Shown here in pieces: positions 1-11,100 of a DNA stretch of 64,000 nucleotides (position 1 is its first letter; the number at the start of each line of letters is the position of its first letter). The position numbers and the translations under genes are program-made. Below the pieces are notes generated by a model. That model ran no database searches, was not told the DNA's origin, and saw nothing but the letters and a program-made list of their open reading frames with translations. Source of the DNA: Paludibacteraceae bacterium (GTDB lineage: Bacteria; Bacteroidota; Bacteroidia; Bacteroidales; Paludibacteraceae); NCBI GenBank assembly GCA_017464475.1, contig JAFTZQ010000015.1:16091-80090 (forward strand), given 5' to 3'.

Positions 1-125
1 ATTTTGGCAATAAAACTCATAATACGCCATCCATTGCAGGTAATAGGATGGCAAACCGTACTCTTTGATGAGAATGCTCAGTTCTCCCTCCTGTTTTTTT
101 TGAGCAGGAATTGATACTTGGTCAT
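1..125 (-). pseudogene. Edge fragment of a coding region with an apparent frameshift
   Basis: Read on the minus strand, an ATG at 125 opens a 15-codon frame that stops just after a run of eight A. A second frame, open from the same A run to the window edge, continues with protein-like sequence (for example KEYGLPSYYLQWMAYYEFY). Joining the two at the A run needs a +1 or -2 change. This could be a pseudogene, a slippage site or a sequencing error. The product is not recognised because only about 40 residues are visible. Confidence 0.35.
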
Positions 126-160
126 AGAAATGATAAATGATGGATTATAGATTAAAAATT

Positions 161-197
161 AAAAGGCCCACTGTTGTTGTCAGTGAGCCTTTTTAGG
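161..197 (-). terminator. Intrinsic terminator of the surface-protein operon
   Basis: On the minus strand a 9-bp stem (GGCTCACTG / CAGTGGGCC, one G-U pair) with a 7-base loop is followed by TTTTAATTTTT. On the plus strand the same pair becomes a C-A mismatch, so minus-strand use fits best. It lies about 100 bases after the lipoprotein stop codon. Confidence 0.7.
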
Positions 198-294
198 AAT
201 CAGATTGATTATATGTTAACGGTTTATATAGTATTCTACAAAAGTTAACGCACCAGCAGTAATTTGACTTAAAGAAAAACGGCAAAGCCCGCAG

Positions 295-759
295 TTACGG
301 AGCGCAGACAAAGGCAGGGATGAACGGTTCGTCAGCATTGCCTTGCTGGGTGTCAGATACGTACGGGAAAGCGTCCTTGGCCTCAAAGAGGTTCTTATAA
401 TGCGCGGAATAGTAACGGAGCGTAACGGAAGTCGGTGTTACGCCTATAGGCGCACCGATATACAAATAGAAGAACCCCTCATTAGGAGACGCCACACCGA
501 GACATGTTTCACCGGAGAAAGCAGCAAGGAGGTCGTTGTCCATAAGGACAAAGTCTGCTGCGATATCCGGATATTGCGCTGCAAGATCCACCTTAATCAC
601 CGCCGTCATGGAAGAGGTGAAGTCATGGTTTGAAGATGTGGTCCATGCAGGACGAGCCACGTTGCCATTGAACGACTCAGGAGCGTTCTTATCTTTGCAG
701 CCGACTAAGGTGCAAAGGAACAATGTACAAAGTACTAAAACAGATACATATTTCCTCAT
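295..759 (-). CDS. Small lipoprotein, last gene of the surface-protein operon
   Basis: The 154-residue product starts with a lipoprotein signal (MRKYVSVLVLC...) ending in the lipobox LVGC with the lipidated cysteine at residue 21, so it should be anchored to a membrane, probably exposed at the outer membrane. The mature part is beta-rich. It contains the string LLAAFSGETCLGVASP, which resembles the segment VLAICNNECVGMANV near the C-terminus of the 3246-residue protein upstream, so both probably carry the same beta-sandwich module. It follows the 41-residue peptide gene by 35 bases and is followed by a terminator. Function unknown; assignment as a lipoprotein is firm, the shared module is an inference from reading the two proteins side by side. 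Confidence 0.8.
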   Translation of the reverse strand: MRKYVSVLVLCTLFLCTLVGCKDKNAPESFNGNVARPAWTTSSNHDFTSSMTAVIKVDLAAQYPDIAADFVLMDNDLLAAFSGETCLGVASPNEGFFYLYIGAPIGVTPTSVTLRYYSAHYKNLFEAKDAFPYVSDTQQGNADEPFIPAFVCAP

Positions 760-794
760 TTTTTCACAGATTTATCGGATTTAACAACTGTATA

Positions 795-920
795 TTACCA
801 AGCTTTTATTTGTTTGTCTCCTCCGCTGATAGGAGCGGTTTGCTTACCACTAACGGAGAGGAGAGCAGAAGTGAGTTGTACAGAAATGACATCTGTACGG
901 GGAGATGTATATTTTCTCAT
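795..920 (-). CDS. 41-residue peptide of the YxxP...SG type
   Basis: A small ORF of 42 codons begins with ATGA overlapping the stop codon of the LRR gene (start 920, LRR stop 917-919), the usual sign of translational coupling. The product reads MRKYTSPRTDVISVQLTSAL and ends LSVSGKQTAPISGGDKQIKAW. It resembles the short Bacteroidales peptides that begin with K-x-Y-x-x-P, have a hydrophobic middle and an S-G step followed by a Gly/Ser-rich tail. Those are common next to surface-protein genes and have no known role to my knowledge. No signal peptide is evident. The placement between two exported proteins suggests a function with them. Confidence 0.6.
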   Translation of the reverse strand: MRKYTSPRTDVISVQLTSALLSVSGKQTAPISGGDKQIKAW

Positions 921-2176
921 AATTTCTGACCGTTTAACGAGAACGTTTGACCGTTCCGAATGATTACAAGTTGGCCGTTGCGCAGGACTATGGTAGCAGC
1001 CTCACCCCGACCCTCCCCTGAAGGGAAGGGAGAATCTATGCCGGTAGGGGTAGCGATGATGCGTAGCGTTGCGGGCATGCCACGGCGGACAGGCGAGTAC
1101 GAAGCACCGCTATTGGCTATTTGGAACCACGCACGGAAGCCTAACATCTTCGCCGATTCGTCTTCTCCGTCCGTAGGCCAGAAGAGTTCGTTACCGCCGC
1201 CTAAGAAGAGGTTAAGGTGCTGCTCCCCGTCGGTGGCATCGCCGATGTGCGTCTTGCCGTAAAAACCGTGGTAGGTTACTCCTGTACCGTTCGTGGTCTC
1301 GGCGGTGTTGTCATCGTCCCAACCGTCTATGTCCGTGAAGTCCATACGCGTGATCACTTCGCCGGTATTGTTCCATTGGATCAGGTAGGGCACCCCTGCC
1401 TCGAGGCGGTTGGTGTTCACCTTCGTGATGTCAAAGACCAGCGTTCCATTCTCCACAGCAGCGTCGGTGAAGGTATAGACCTCTACGTTGTCTCCGCCAA
1501 GGGGCGAGGCTGCCAAGTCGGATACATTGAACGGCAAGGTCAGGGTATTGAAACACCCTGCCTTGCGAAGCGTCCGGAAGAGCGTGACAGAGGTGAGGGA
1601 CGTACTGCGGTAATCGTTGATTTTCGCCTCCGTATTGCTCAGCTCATCGCTCTCGTCAAGGAATTGACAATCTGTCAGTACCGTATTTTCGTTATAGCTG
1701 TTCCAGTTGGTCTGGTCTCTATAGGTACCGAGCGCAGGGACACAGATATGCAGACTGGTGTGGCATTGGGTAAAAGCATCCGTGCCCAGGTCCGGTGCAT
1801 AATACGGTCGGCAGAGGACGTGTTGAAGCGCCGTACAAGCGTAGAATGCATACGCACCGATGTTAGTCACCGTAGGCGGGATAACCACATTATTGAGTGA
1901 CGTGCATCCTTCAAAAGCATAGGAACCAATCTCCGTCAGGTTATCAGGGAAGATAACCGCTGTGATATTCGTACAGTCCTTAAACGCCTGCGAATAAATC
2001 GTCGCCGGTTGGGTGGGGTCGGGCGATGTCAGAACAAGCGTAGTGCTATTCATCGCGTAATCCAAGTTGTCGCCGTATGGCGGATCACTCGCGAAAGCCG
2101 TACTTACTGCCCCAACGAGCAGGGCAGTAAGTAGCAGTTGATTAAAGTTTCTTACCTGTAACATCATATTTTTCAT
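917..2176 (-). CDS. BspA-like leucine-rich-repeat secreted protein
   Basis: The 419-residue product has a signal peptide (cleavage after about residue 29, AFA), then three to four LRR_5 (BspA/TpLRR) repeats at about residues 55-135 of the type FxxCTxLxxVxIPxxVTxIGxxAF. A long middle region of unknown fold follows, and the protein ends with a short tail (LVIIRNGQTFSLNGQKL) that also ends two other large secreted proteins in this window. It is probably cell-surface exposed. Its start overlaps the stop of the 3246-residue gene by 35 bases (an ATG at 2167 or 2164 would shorten the overlap), so the two are translationally coupled. Near the C-terminus the residues SPFPSGEGRGEA come from a GC-rich palindromic insert and separate the body from the tail. 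Confidence 0.85.
   Translation of the reverse strand: MKNMMLQVRNFNQLLLTALLVGAVSTAFASDPPYGDNLDYAMNSTTLVLTSPDPTQPATIYSQAFKDCTNITAVIFPDNLTEIGSYAFEGCTSLNNVVIPPTVTNIGAYAFYACTALQHVLCRPYYAPDLGTDAFTQCHTSLHICVPALGTYRDQTNWNSYNENTVLTDCQFLDESDELSNTEAKINDYRSTSLTSVTLFRTLRKAGCFNTLTLPFNVSDLAASPLGGDNVEVYTFTDAAVENGTLVFDITKVNTNRLEAGVPYLIQWNNTGEVITRMDFTDIDGWDDDNTAETTNGTGVTYHGFYGKTHIGDATDGEQHLNLFLGGGNELFWPTDGEDESAKMLGFRAWFQIANSGASYSPVRRGMPATLRIIATPTGIDSPFPSGEGRGEAATIVLRNGQLVIIRNGQTFSLNGQKL
1001..1032. repeat. GC palindromic insert, copy 1 (in LRR gene)
   Basis: Core CCCTCCCCTGAAGGGAAGGG preceded by CTCACCCCGA. In frame; read as SPFPSGEGRGEA on the minus strand. Confidence 0.75.
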
Positions 2177-5100
2177 TGTTGCGGATAATTATTACGTGGT
2201 TGTCTTCAATTATCTTGTAGGGACGATGCTCATCCATGCGGAGCATAACAGGAGCATTGAGCGAACCGGCATGTGCATCCGAGGCATACGAAATCGGTTG
2301 TTCTGCTGTGAGCAGCGTGCCATCCTCTGTCTCGAAGCGGAGAGCACCCGACTTGTCGCTCTGGATCGTAATGAAGTAATGAGCCTCCTCCTGCTCCCCA
2401 TGAAGGGAGAGAGGTTCAGCTACGCCTACCAACTCATCGCCGATGAAGACCTTGATAATTGGTAATTGATCATTATCCTTTGTACTTTGTACATTGTCAC
2501 TTTGTACTTTCGCTATCATGGTCATGTTGGTGGCGGCGCTTGGGTTGGTAAACTCGGAGCCGTTGTTTGTAGCCTCCGCCGAAACGACGCGTTTGGGCGC
2601 TTTAGCGCTCTTGTCGTAGAAGTTCACTGTGACGTTGCCTGCTCCCATGCGGCGGAAGAGGTATCCTTCGCCCGGACGGACGGTTGTGAGGTTACCTTCC
2701 CATTTCTTATCCTCAGAGAAATACGCGAAGCGGTCATGACTCTTCAGTAAGTCTCCCGGCGTAGCTTTGTCATAGTAGTCAGACAGTGCTTCCATGACCG
2801 TTGTTGCCTGATTGAGCAGACACGGCATGGCATTCCACCTACCGTCGCCACGGAGCGTGATATGCATTGAGTCCGGCGCCAATTGATCACCGGCTATGCG
2901 CATCATGTTGCCATTCTTAGCATAAACCATATATATCAGCGAGTGATGCAGATGGTCAATATCTCCTTCGAAGCGGTCTCGTATCTGCGAATAGGTAGAG
3001 AACAGCTGTGAAGCGGGATCCTTGATGATGTCACCTTTCGTCCATGGATCGGAGCTGTTTATGCACTTGCTTAGCACGCCCTGCGTTTGGGTCAAGTCAA
3101 GGTTGACGGATATCCACGACCAGCCTGCTTTCAGCGGAATTGACATCGTCTCGGTGCCGGTGGTGGTGAGATAGAGCGGTGTGGCATCACCGCAGCCATA
3201 TACTTGTCCGTGGGCGAAGAGGACGTTGCGATCCGCGGAGAGTTCATAGACCTTACCTGTGGATGCTTGCCATAACTGGAATCGTACAGTCTTACCGCTC
3301 ATTGCCTCGGAGCCGTAGACGGTAAGGAATACGGCAGACTTGTTCGTCTGGTTATCGAAGGCAACGTTCGCCATGCCGACGCACTCGTTGTTGCATATCG
3401 CCAAGACCTTGTCGTTCGGATCGGAGTCATAGACATTCCCTATCTTCACTTGTCCGCAGAGCGACATGTTGTACGGATACTTGCCTGTTTCGGGTTCGTT
3501 GTACGGGCATTCGGTCGTTACTTCTACCTCTATGAGGAGTGGTTCAGACAGTCCCTGATCGTCTGTCAGATAGACGATGTGGTTATGCAGACCGGGTTTG
3601 AGAACTTCCTTGACGGTGAAAGTAACCGTCTTCTCATCCTCTGCTTCGAGTGTACCTTGTGCGGGCGAGACAGAGAGCCAAGTAGGCAGGTGGTCAATCG
3701 TATATTGACGCGTCATACCGGTTTGGTTCATTATAGTGGTCGTGTTACGCGCTACGGAAGACTGTTCATAGTCGGTCACGATCTGCAATGAGCGCCCGCC
3801 CCATACAATGCTGTTGAGGTTAGCATAGACGGTCTGCATGACAGGCGACGGCAAGCGGTTGCCGTTGAGGTCTTCGACGTCACGTACGGTGAGGTACATC
3901 GTGCGTTTGTTGATCTCGCGCGGCTGCGCCTTGATATTGATGAGCAGTTCGGATTCCTGATAGGTCCAGTTGAACGGCAGGTTGGTGAGCAGTCCTCGGT
4001 CTCGGACAGGCGCATAGTTGCTCTTGTCGGCTTGCGAAGCGAGATCGTCCACGAGCAGCGGTTGTACTTTCTCTACCACCTTGCCGTTAGCGTCGCGGAA
4101 GACGCGCTGGTTATCGGTGCTGAAGACTTGCTCCATAACGCCGGAAGAATTGCGTTTAACGCGCGAGAAGGTAAGGAGGTTGATCAGACCCATCTCCTCG
4201 CCGTTAGGAGTTTGCTTGCCGAACTCGGCGATGAGTTCCGCGGGCAGCGCCTGCTCGAAGAGACATACATCGTCGATGTTACCCTCCAGTCCGTCTGCCA
4301 TCCAAACGGACGTACCGGCAAGTGCACCGATACCGATGGTGGGGAACATAAGGATGAGTCGGTTGTCGATATAGAGCGTACCGCTGTTGTAAGTCTTACT
4401 GATGACGAGCACGCAGTGATGCCAGTTGCCGTCAGTCAGATCCGCAGAAGCGAACTGATCCACATCGCCTGCCGTAAAGCGGATAGCCCCGTCGCTGAAC
4501 GCGAGCTGCATGGTGACGGAGTCGCCCATAGCGGTACCGAAGAGCGAAATGTTATCCTGCTTGGCATTATCGCTACGGAACCAGCACATGAAGGTGTAGT
4601 CCTCAGCTTCAGTGCGCGAGAAAAGCGTCGGCTGCAGGCGCACCTTGTTACCGTTGGTAGCGAGGGATATACCTTGCGGATTGGTCCACGAGAGCCCCTT
4701 GGCTGTAAGTGTAGCACCGGAGGCGAGATCGTCCATCGTGTTACCCTTGCTCTCCGAGAGCGGATAGTATGCCAGCAGTCCGTGCTCATAGCCGGTGAGG
4801 CGACGCAGGTGGGTGTTAGCTATCTCGGCGGGGCTGAGTGCCTTGGTCCATATGCGCACCTCCATCATGTTGCCATGGAAGGGGTTTTCGCCGTTTAGGC
4901 CGCAACCGAAACGCAACGGAGCTGCTTCGTTCTGCAGCACCCATCCGATGAAGTCATTATCGGTGATATCCTTCGTTCCGGCATAGAAACGGATGGTGTT
5001 CTCGAACAGCTCATAGGACATGATGACACGCGTGAAGTCGGTGGACGACAATTCGTCCATTGGCTTGGAGAGGTACTCCTTATGGCTTCCGTCGGACTCG

Positions 5101-8100
5101 GTAGAGAGTTTGAGACAGTTGTCCGCCGTGAGGCTGAAGGTGAAGGAGTATTCCTCATTACCATGGGCAAAGAGGATCATCTCGCGTCCTTTCTCGGCGG
5201 GTTTGATGAGCATGTCGATGGTAAGATCGGTGATGGCCAACTCACGCGAAGCCTGGCTGGCGGCGTAGTGGTCGGCCTGGCCGTCGAAATAGAGCGAGGT
5301 GGTCTGCGTGATACCGGTGGCATTGGTCACACCGAGCACCTGGAAGTTGTTATCCTCGTCGAGCCAGTTACCGGCAATCGGTTCACTGAAGCGCAGCTTG
5401 ATATCCCCGTCGAGTTTGAGGATACCGTTAGCGGGCAGCGGTTTGCCGAACAGGACAGGCGGACGGGTATCTTTGATACCGCTGATGACGGGTGATTCCT
5501 TGGTGACGAAGCCCGAGCCGTAGCGGCAGAAGGAAACGGCACGCAGGTCGTAGTTGAGTTCTTTCGGATCACGCTCTCCGTAGAAGCGGAAGGGAGTGAT
5601 ACGTCCGTTCTCGATCATGGCTTTGTTACCCGTAGCCTGGTTATAGAGGCTGTCGTCGGCGAAGAAGGAGCACTGGGTTACCCATGCGTCGTTGTTCTCC
5701 GTGGAGAGCTTGTATTGGAATTCGATATGGTCGAAGTTCTTATGGTGGATATCGAATCCGTCGATGGTAATGGGCAGGTAGTAGCCGAGCGAGTCACGCG
5801 CCGAGAGGGTGTTCATCACCCATTTGTCTCGTGGATAAGCGATCTCGACGGGCGAGGACTGCGGCAGATAATGCACGGAGAACTTGAGCGAACTATATAT
5901 CTTCTCACATGCATCGAGGCTGAGTTGGAGCTCCATATCGTTGTAGTCATCGGCTTGTCCGCGATAGACCTCCATGGTCTTGACAACGGGTTTGCCGGCC
6001 ACGAGATAGAGCGGATAGCCTGCTGCGATAGGCACGCCGTCGATGAATACTTTCGCACCATCGGGATTGCCGCCCGCGAGCGAGAGATGCATGTATTCGC
6101 CGGTCTGGAAAGGAGTCTGCATGTCCGCATTGTTCATCAGCGTGAGGCGGAAGATAGCGGGTTTGTCGGATGCTACATTGGTCTGCTCGTAGGTGTTGAT
6201 TGCCATCTCCGGTTTGGCTGCATAAAGCGTACCATTGCCGATAATGGAGGTACCGGCATTGTAGAACTTGGTACGCTCTTCGCCCTCATGCGGACAGTAG
6301 GAACTACCGCCTTCGGTGTAGAAGACATAACTGCCGTAGCACAAGGAATCATTCTCCATTTGGGTTTCCTCACGAGATACTGCCGAACCTTTGTAGAAGA
6401 CGCTGTCCAGATTGGCGCGGAAGACGGAAACGGAGATGTCTCCGTGCGGGTCAGGCGAGAGGGTAAAGCCCACTTTGCGGCTGACTACTGCTTCGGTGGA
6501 GCGATACTCGTCGTTGGTATAGGACAGCACCGGTTCAAAGACAATCTTCCATTTTGCGGTAGAGGTTTTTCCCTCCAGTTCTTCCGGTTTGTAGGTCATA
6601 TTATCGCTAAACAAATCCGTTGCGTAATTGGTGAAGTTATCAGCAATGATCTCGCTTACCGATTCACCGATAGCCTTACCTGAACTTTCCCAGAAACTTT
6701 TCATATTTTTCAGATTAGCGAGTGTTAGGCGCTCTGCCACAGCTGTTCCGGTCTGTGACAAATTGTACAACCACAATCCTTCCTGCGGCATGACGGTGTA
6801 AGAAGCGCCGTAAGCATAGTTGTCATTGCGGGTGTAGGTATTACTGCCGCTGACGGAGTACGTGCCGAGTCTTTGTCCCGACATACGCGCCATGATTTTC
6901 TCCTTCTCGTTGTTGGAGATGATGGTGATCCATTGCATGACACGTTTGTTGATTGTCGCCACCTCATCGGGGAAGGGTTGCTCGGAGATCTTGGGTGCAA
7001 TCATCTCGTAGTCCGTGGTCTTGAGCGTATCGGAAGCAACAATCTTCTCCTGCAGCCCCTTGTACCAATAGACAGGAACACCGCGTTGGTTGGCAACGGT
7101 CTGTGCCGTTTCCCGATCGGGGAAGTTCTCCAGCAAGTTCAGACGTTGCATCGCGAGCGTCGGAATGATCGATTCAAGGATGTATTTCTGCGAGTAGATG
7201 AAGGTATTGTCGATTATTGAACCGATGACGGATTTCTCTCCGGTGACGAGGTAGAACTTGTGTCCGTCGGCATCTGTACCTTGCGCCAGGAGCTTGATGG
7301 CTCCACCTTGATAAGCGGTCTGACGTGCCTGCCAGAGACTATCAGAGATGACGGAAACAGATTTCGCCAGACCGGTAACGATACTACGTGTCGCACCAAG
7401 GTACACATCTGCGTTAGCGCCTACTCCTGAATAGGAGGAACTCGTCGCTATACGCGAAGAGGTGGTAAACTCATAGCTGTACTTGTTCGTCCAATCCCAT
7501 TCCCAAGTGAAGGGGATAGAGAGGGTGATAGCACGATTGGTCTCAAAATCCGATCCGGCATACGTACCAGTGCCTGCCGGGGCCGATACGACACCGACAC
7601 TCTGGGTGATACCATCACCCCATTTGAGACCAATCTCCGCACCTCCTTCCCAATGGGTACGAGAACTATAGCCGAACTTATAGGTACTACCCTGCTCGAG
7701 CCATGAGCTACTGCCCATTCCACCCGGGTCACGAACGATATCGAGCAGTACTATATCCGCTGACGAAGAGCGAAGGGTCTTGTTGCGTACCACATCTCCG
7801 CTGACGAAGGCTTGGAAGAGGTCGGTCTCGACAGTGTTGCCTTCGGTCTTGAGGGCAGCGCTGACGCTGCGCAAAGCAGCCACACCGGAGTTAGTGAAGT
7901 CGATATTGTCACTCTTGAGCAGAACAGACGTGTTCTTGCCCTCATTGTCGAGTTCGTAGGAACGACTCTCGGTAGCCGAATGGAGACCATTGCGGATGGT
8001 AACTGAACCGCTGCGGACAGGCACGCGGTCGATAATACCGGTCTGTTTGTTGTTATTATAGCAGTATTCCTCATAAGCCGATACCATGAACTGGTACTGA

Positions 8101-11100
8101 CGGTTGTATAAAAAGACAGGATAACCCAAGGTATATATGGCTTCGCCGTTCTGCTCGGTATAGAACGACAGGTCGTATGTCTTACCATCCATGTCGGTAT
8201 ATTCGCCCGTTTGCTCTCCATATCCGGCTTTCTCCATACCATAGAGGAGTTGGGTCATCTTGATCTGGACAGGCGCACGGTAGATGCGGTCGTAAACGGC
8301 GTTATAGGTAATCGTGCTGTCGTTGTAGGTATCGTAGATATGATTCAGCGGCGCATTGGTCAGATCGAATGTCTCGCTGCCCGTACCTGTGGGGAAGAGA
8401 GTGGCATAGCCGTTGGCAGTAGCCTGCACCACTTTGTACTTGACGGGGAAGAGGTCTGCCGCATATTCACCCGTCGCGACATCCGGACGGATGATGATAC
8501 GTTTCTGCTCGAAGAGGATATCCGTACCTTGGAGGGATTGCTGCAGCGTATCATGCGTCAGGTCGTCCGGATCATGGACGATATGGGCGGTGTTATCGCC
8601 TTCGAGCATGAGCACCAGTTGAAGGTCATCACCCAAGTTGTTCTTTCCCAACCCGAAGCCGTGCTTGAGGTCTTTCTGGTCATTACCTCCGGCTACTCGT
8701 CCTACAAGACGCACTTTGGTGGTGTCGTAGAAACGCACGCCGTCGAGCGCCTTGACGAGCGAGAAGGTCGTGTCCGTGCCTGTGACGAAGAGCCAGCCGT
8801 CGTTCTTGAACGTATGTCCGGGTTTGGCTACTTGCAGGCGGCAAGGCATGGATTTGGGAACAACCAGTTCGAAATTACCGTCCGTGCCGGTGCGATAGAT
8901 GATATCGCCTCGGCGGATGGTATCGCCGTTGAGAATGAAATAGGCATCAGTTACCGGGATGGTCGAGAGGTCGTAGAGCACACGACCGGTGAGCCGAACG
9001 GAGCTGGTATTGACGAAATGGATTGCCGACGCGACGGGATGACTCGCATCCAGCGCCACGGTAGCCACGCCGGAGGAGGTGTTGCTATAACTGAAGGTAC
9101 CGTACTGCGAGGTAGGTGTGACGGTATAGATCGTACCCGTTGTGAGATCATAACTCAGACTGTCAAACAGATAAGCACCGGTGGCATCCGTTGTGAGGGT
9201 CGCCAAGGTCTGCCCATTCGAGGAGAGAATGACCTGTACGCCTGCCATGCCGGTATTATCCGGCATTTGGATCATACCGGATATCTGTCCGTAGGGCGAA
9301 CGCCAGCCTTCGGCGGTCTTGTAATTCGTCGAAGCATTGCCATTACAGGTATAGTACGCCGTGACGGTATACTCGTAGTGCTGATCGGGCACGGCGGTCT
9401 CGTCGAAGAAATAGTTATCCTCTCCCCGATAGATGATCTCGGGAGCCTCGGTGGAGCCTTTGATCACACGCTTGACCACAAACGAATCGACTGCCGTCGA
9501 GTTGACGGTCCATTGAAGTTGTACACCGGACTTGAGTTTATCGCGGGCGTCGCCCTGCGAAGCCATGAAGGACGTCACTCTTGCCGCTTCCGAGACGTAG
9601 AACTTCGTACCGCTGATGGCTACCGGCCGCAGATAGATAGAATCCGGGAGACGGAGGGTGGCATTGGTCGGGTCGATTAGTACTTGGTAACTATAATGGG
9701 TACAAGGAGCATCAGCCACATCGGATATATGCGCCATCCAGCTACCGTCCTCCATGCGGACGATGCTGTCTTGTGGCACGATGATATCCACGCTCTGACC
9801 GGTCTCCTGCATATTGCGGCGCAGGATAAGACGCGCGGTGCGATCCCAGGTACAGCGGCCGTAGTCGCCGTTGAGCGCACTCAATTTAGGATACAGAAGT
9901 TCCTTGATCTCCGAGGCTTTAGCGGCAATAAGACTATCCTGCGCCGGAGAGAGCTCCGGAGAAATCGTTTTCCATTTATTCGTTATCCTCACGTGCTGCC
10001 CATAATAAGGGTCGGTCGGAAAGTAAGTGAACTCTATTTTATCATAGTTGTCGCGGTTATCGTACGGGCTGAAGTAGGTCGTGGCAGTAGAGTAACAATT
10101 ATAGAACCTTGTGGGAAAAACTGCATCGTTGGTCGCGATGAGATATTTCACTTCACCACGGCAAGGAACGCGGTGTTTGGTTTTGCCGGGTGATGCCGGC
10201 TTACCCGGATACGGACCGTACGGCTCCTGACCATCCGGATACTTGAGGTAGATATATACCTGGCACCCGTGTGGTACAAGATTACCATCCTCATCTATCA
10301 CCTTGTCATTATATTCGAGGATATAGTTGCGAGAGCCGTCATCGACATAGTTGTGCGCATTCTCGTAGGTCAGTTCGCATTCATCCAGCGAGAGGGGACG
10401 CGGACCAATTTGCATATTGTCGATAGCAATGGAAAAATGCAGCTTTTTGTTTTTCGCAAAGTCGGGGTCAATGGTATAGTTCGGCTGCGTTTGTTTGAGA
10501 GGCGCGAGATAGGTCGTTTTGTAGAGCTCGTAGGACTTAGCGAAATCATGGTCCCACTCCCAGATAGCAGACGAGGTACGACGTACACGATAGTACACCG
10601 GAGCGGACGGTTTCTTCAGTTTCAAGGCCGTCAGCTTCAGATCAACCGATGCCACGGGTTTATTCTCTGCATTGTACACCGTATAGTCTTCTAAGGTAGC
10701 ATATAGCTGGGTATCTATCGTATCGGTTCGCAGCTCTGTGCCGTTCCACGCGATGCGGTTATCGTCCACGAACTGATAGAGACTGTCGGTGGTTTTCATC
10801 GACATCAGTTGAACGGTTTGCGCATCGGAGAAATCGCTTTGGAAGGCACGCTGGATCTCGAAATAGTCACCCTGAATCAAATCCTTGGCTTGCGGGTATT
10901 TCGTATGCCAGGTCACAATATTCGCACCGGTATAGCTGCCGTATTCATCCTGCTGCGCCGTTGCCTGAAAATCATAGATACGGTGGTATGCCGGAACATG
11001 TACGGCATTCGAACGAATGGTCTCTATGTCTTCTGTTTCCTCGTTGCGATAGACCTTGAAGGCGGCATCAAACGCGTAGTAGCCCGAGTCGGAAGTAGGT

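Noticed and set aside
8211-9680. Long plus-strand ORF of 489 codons inside the giant gene
   Set aside because: Antisense shadow of a gene with signal peptide and recognisable domains; its own sequence has no family pattern.
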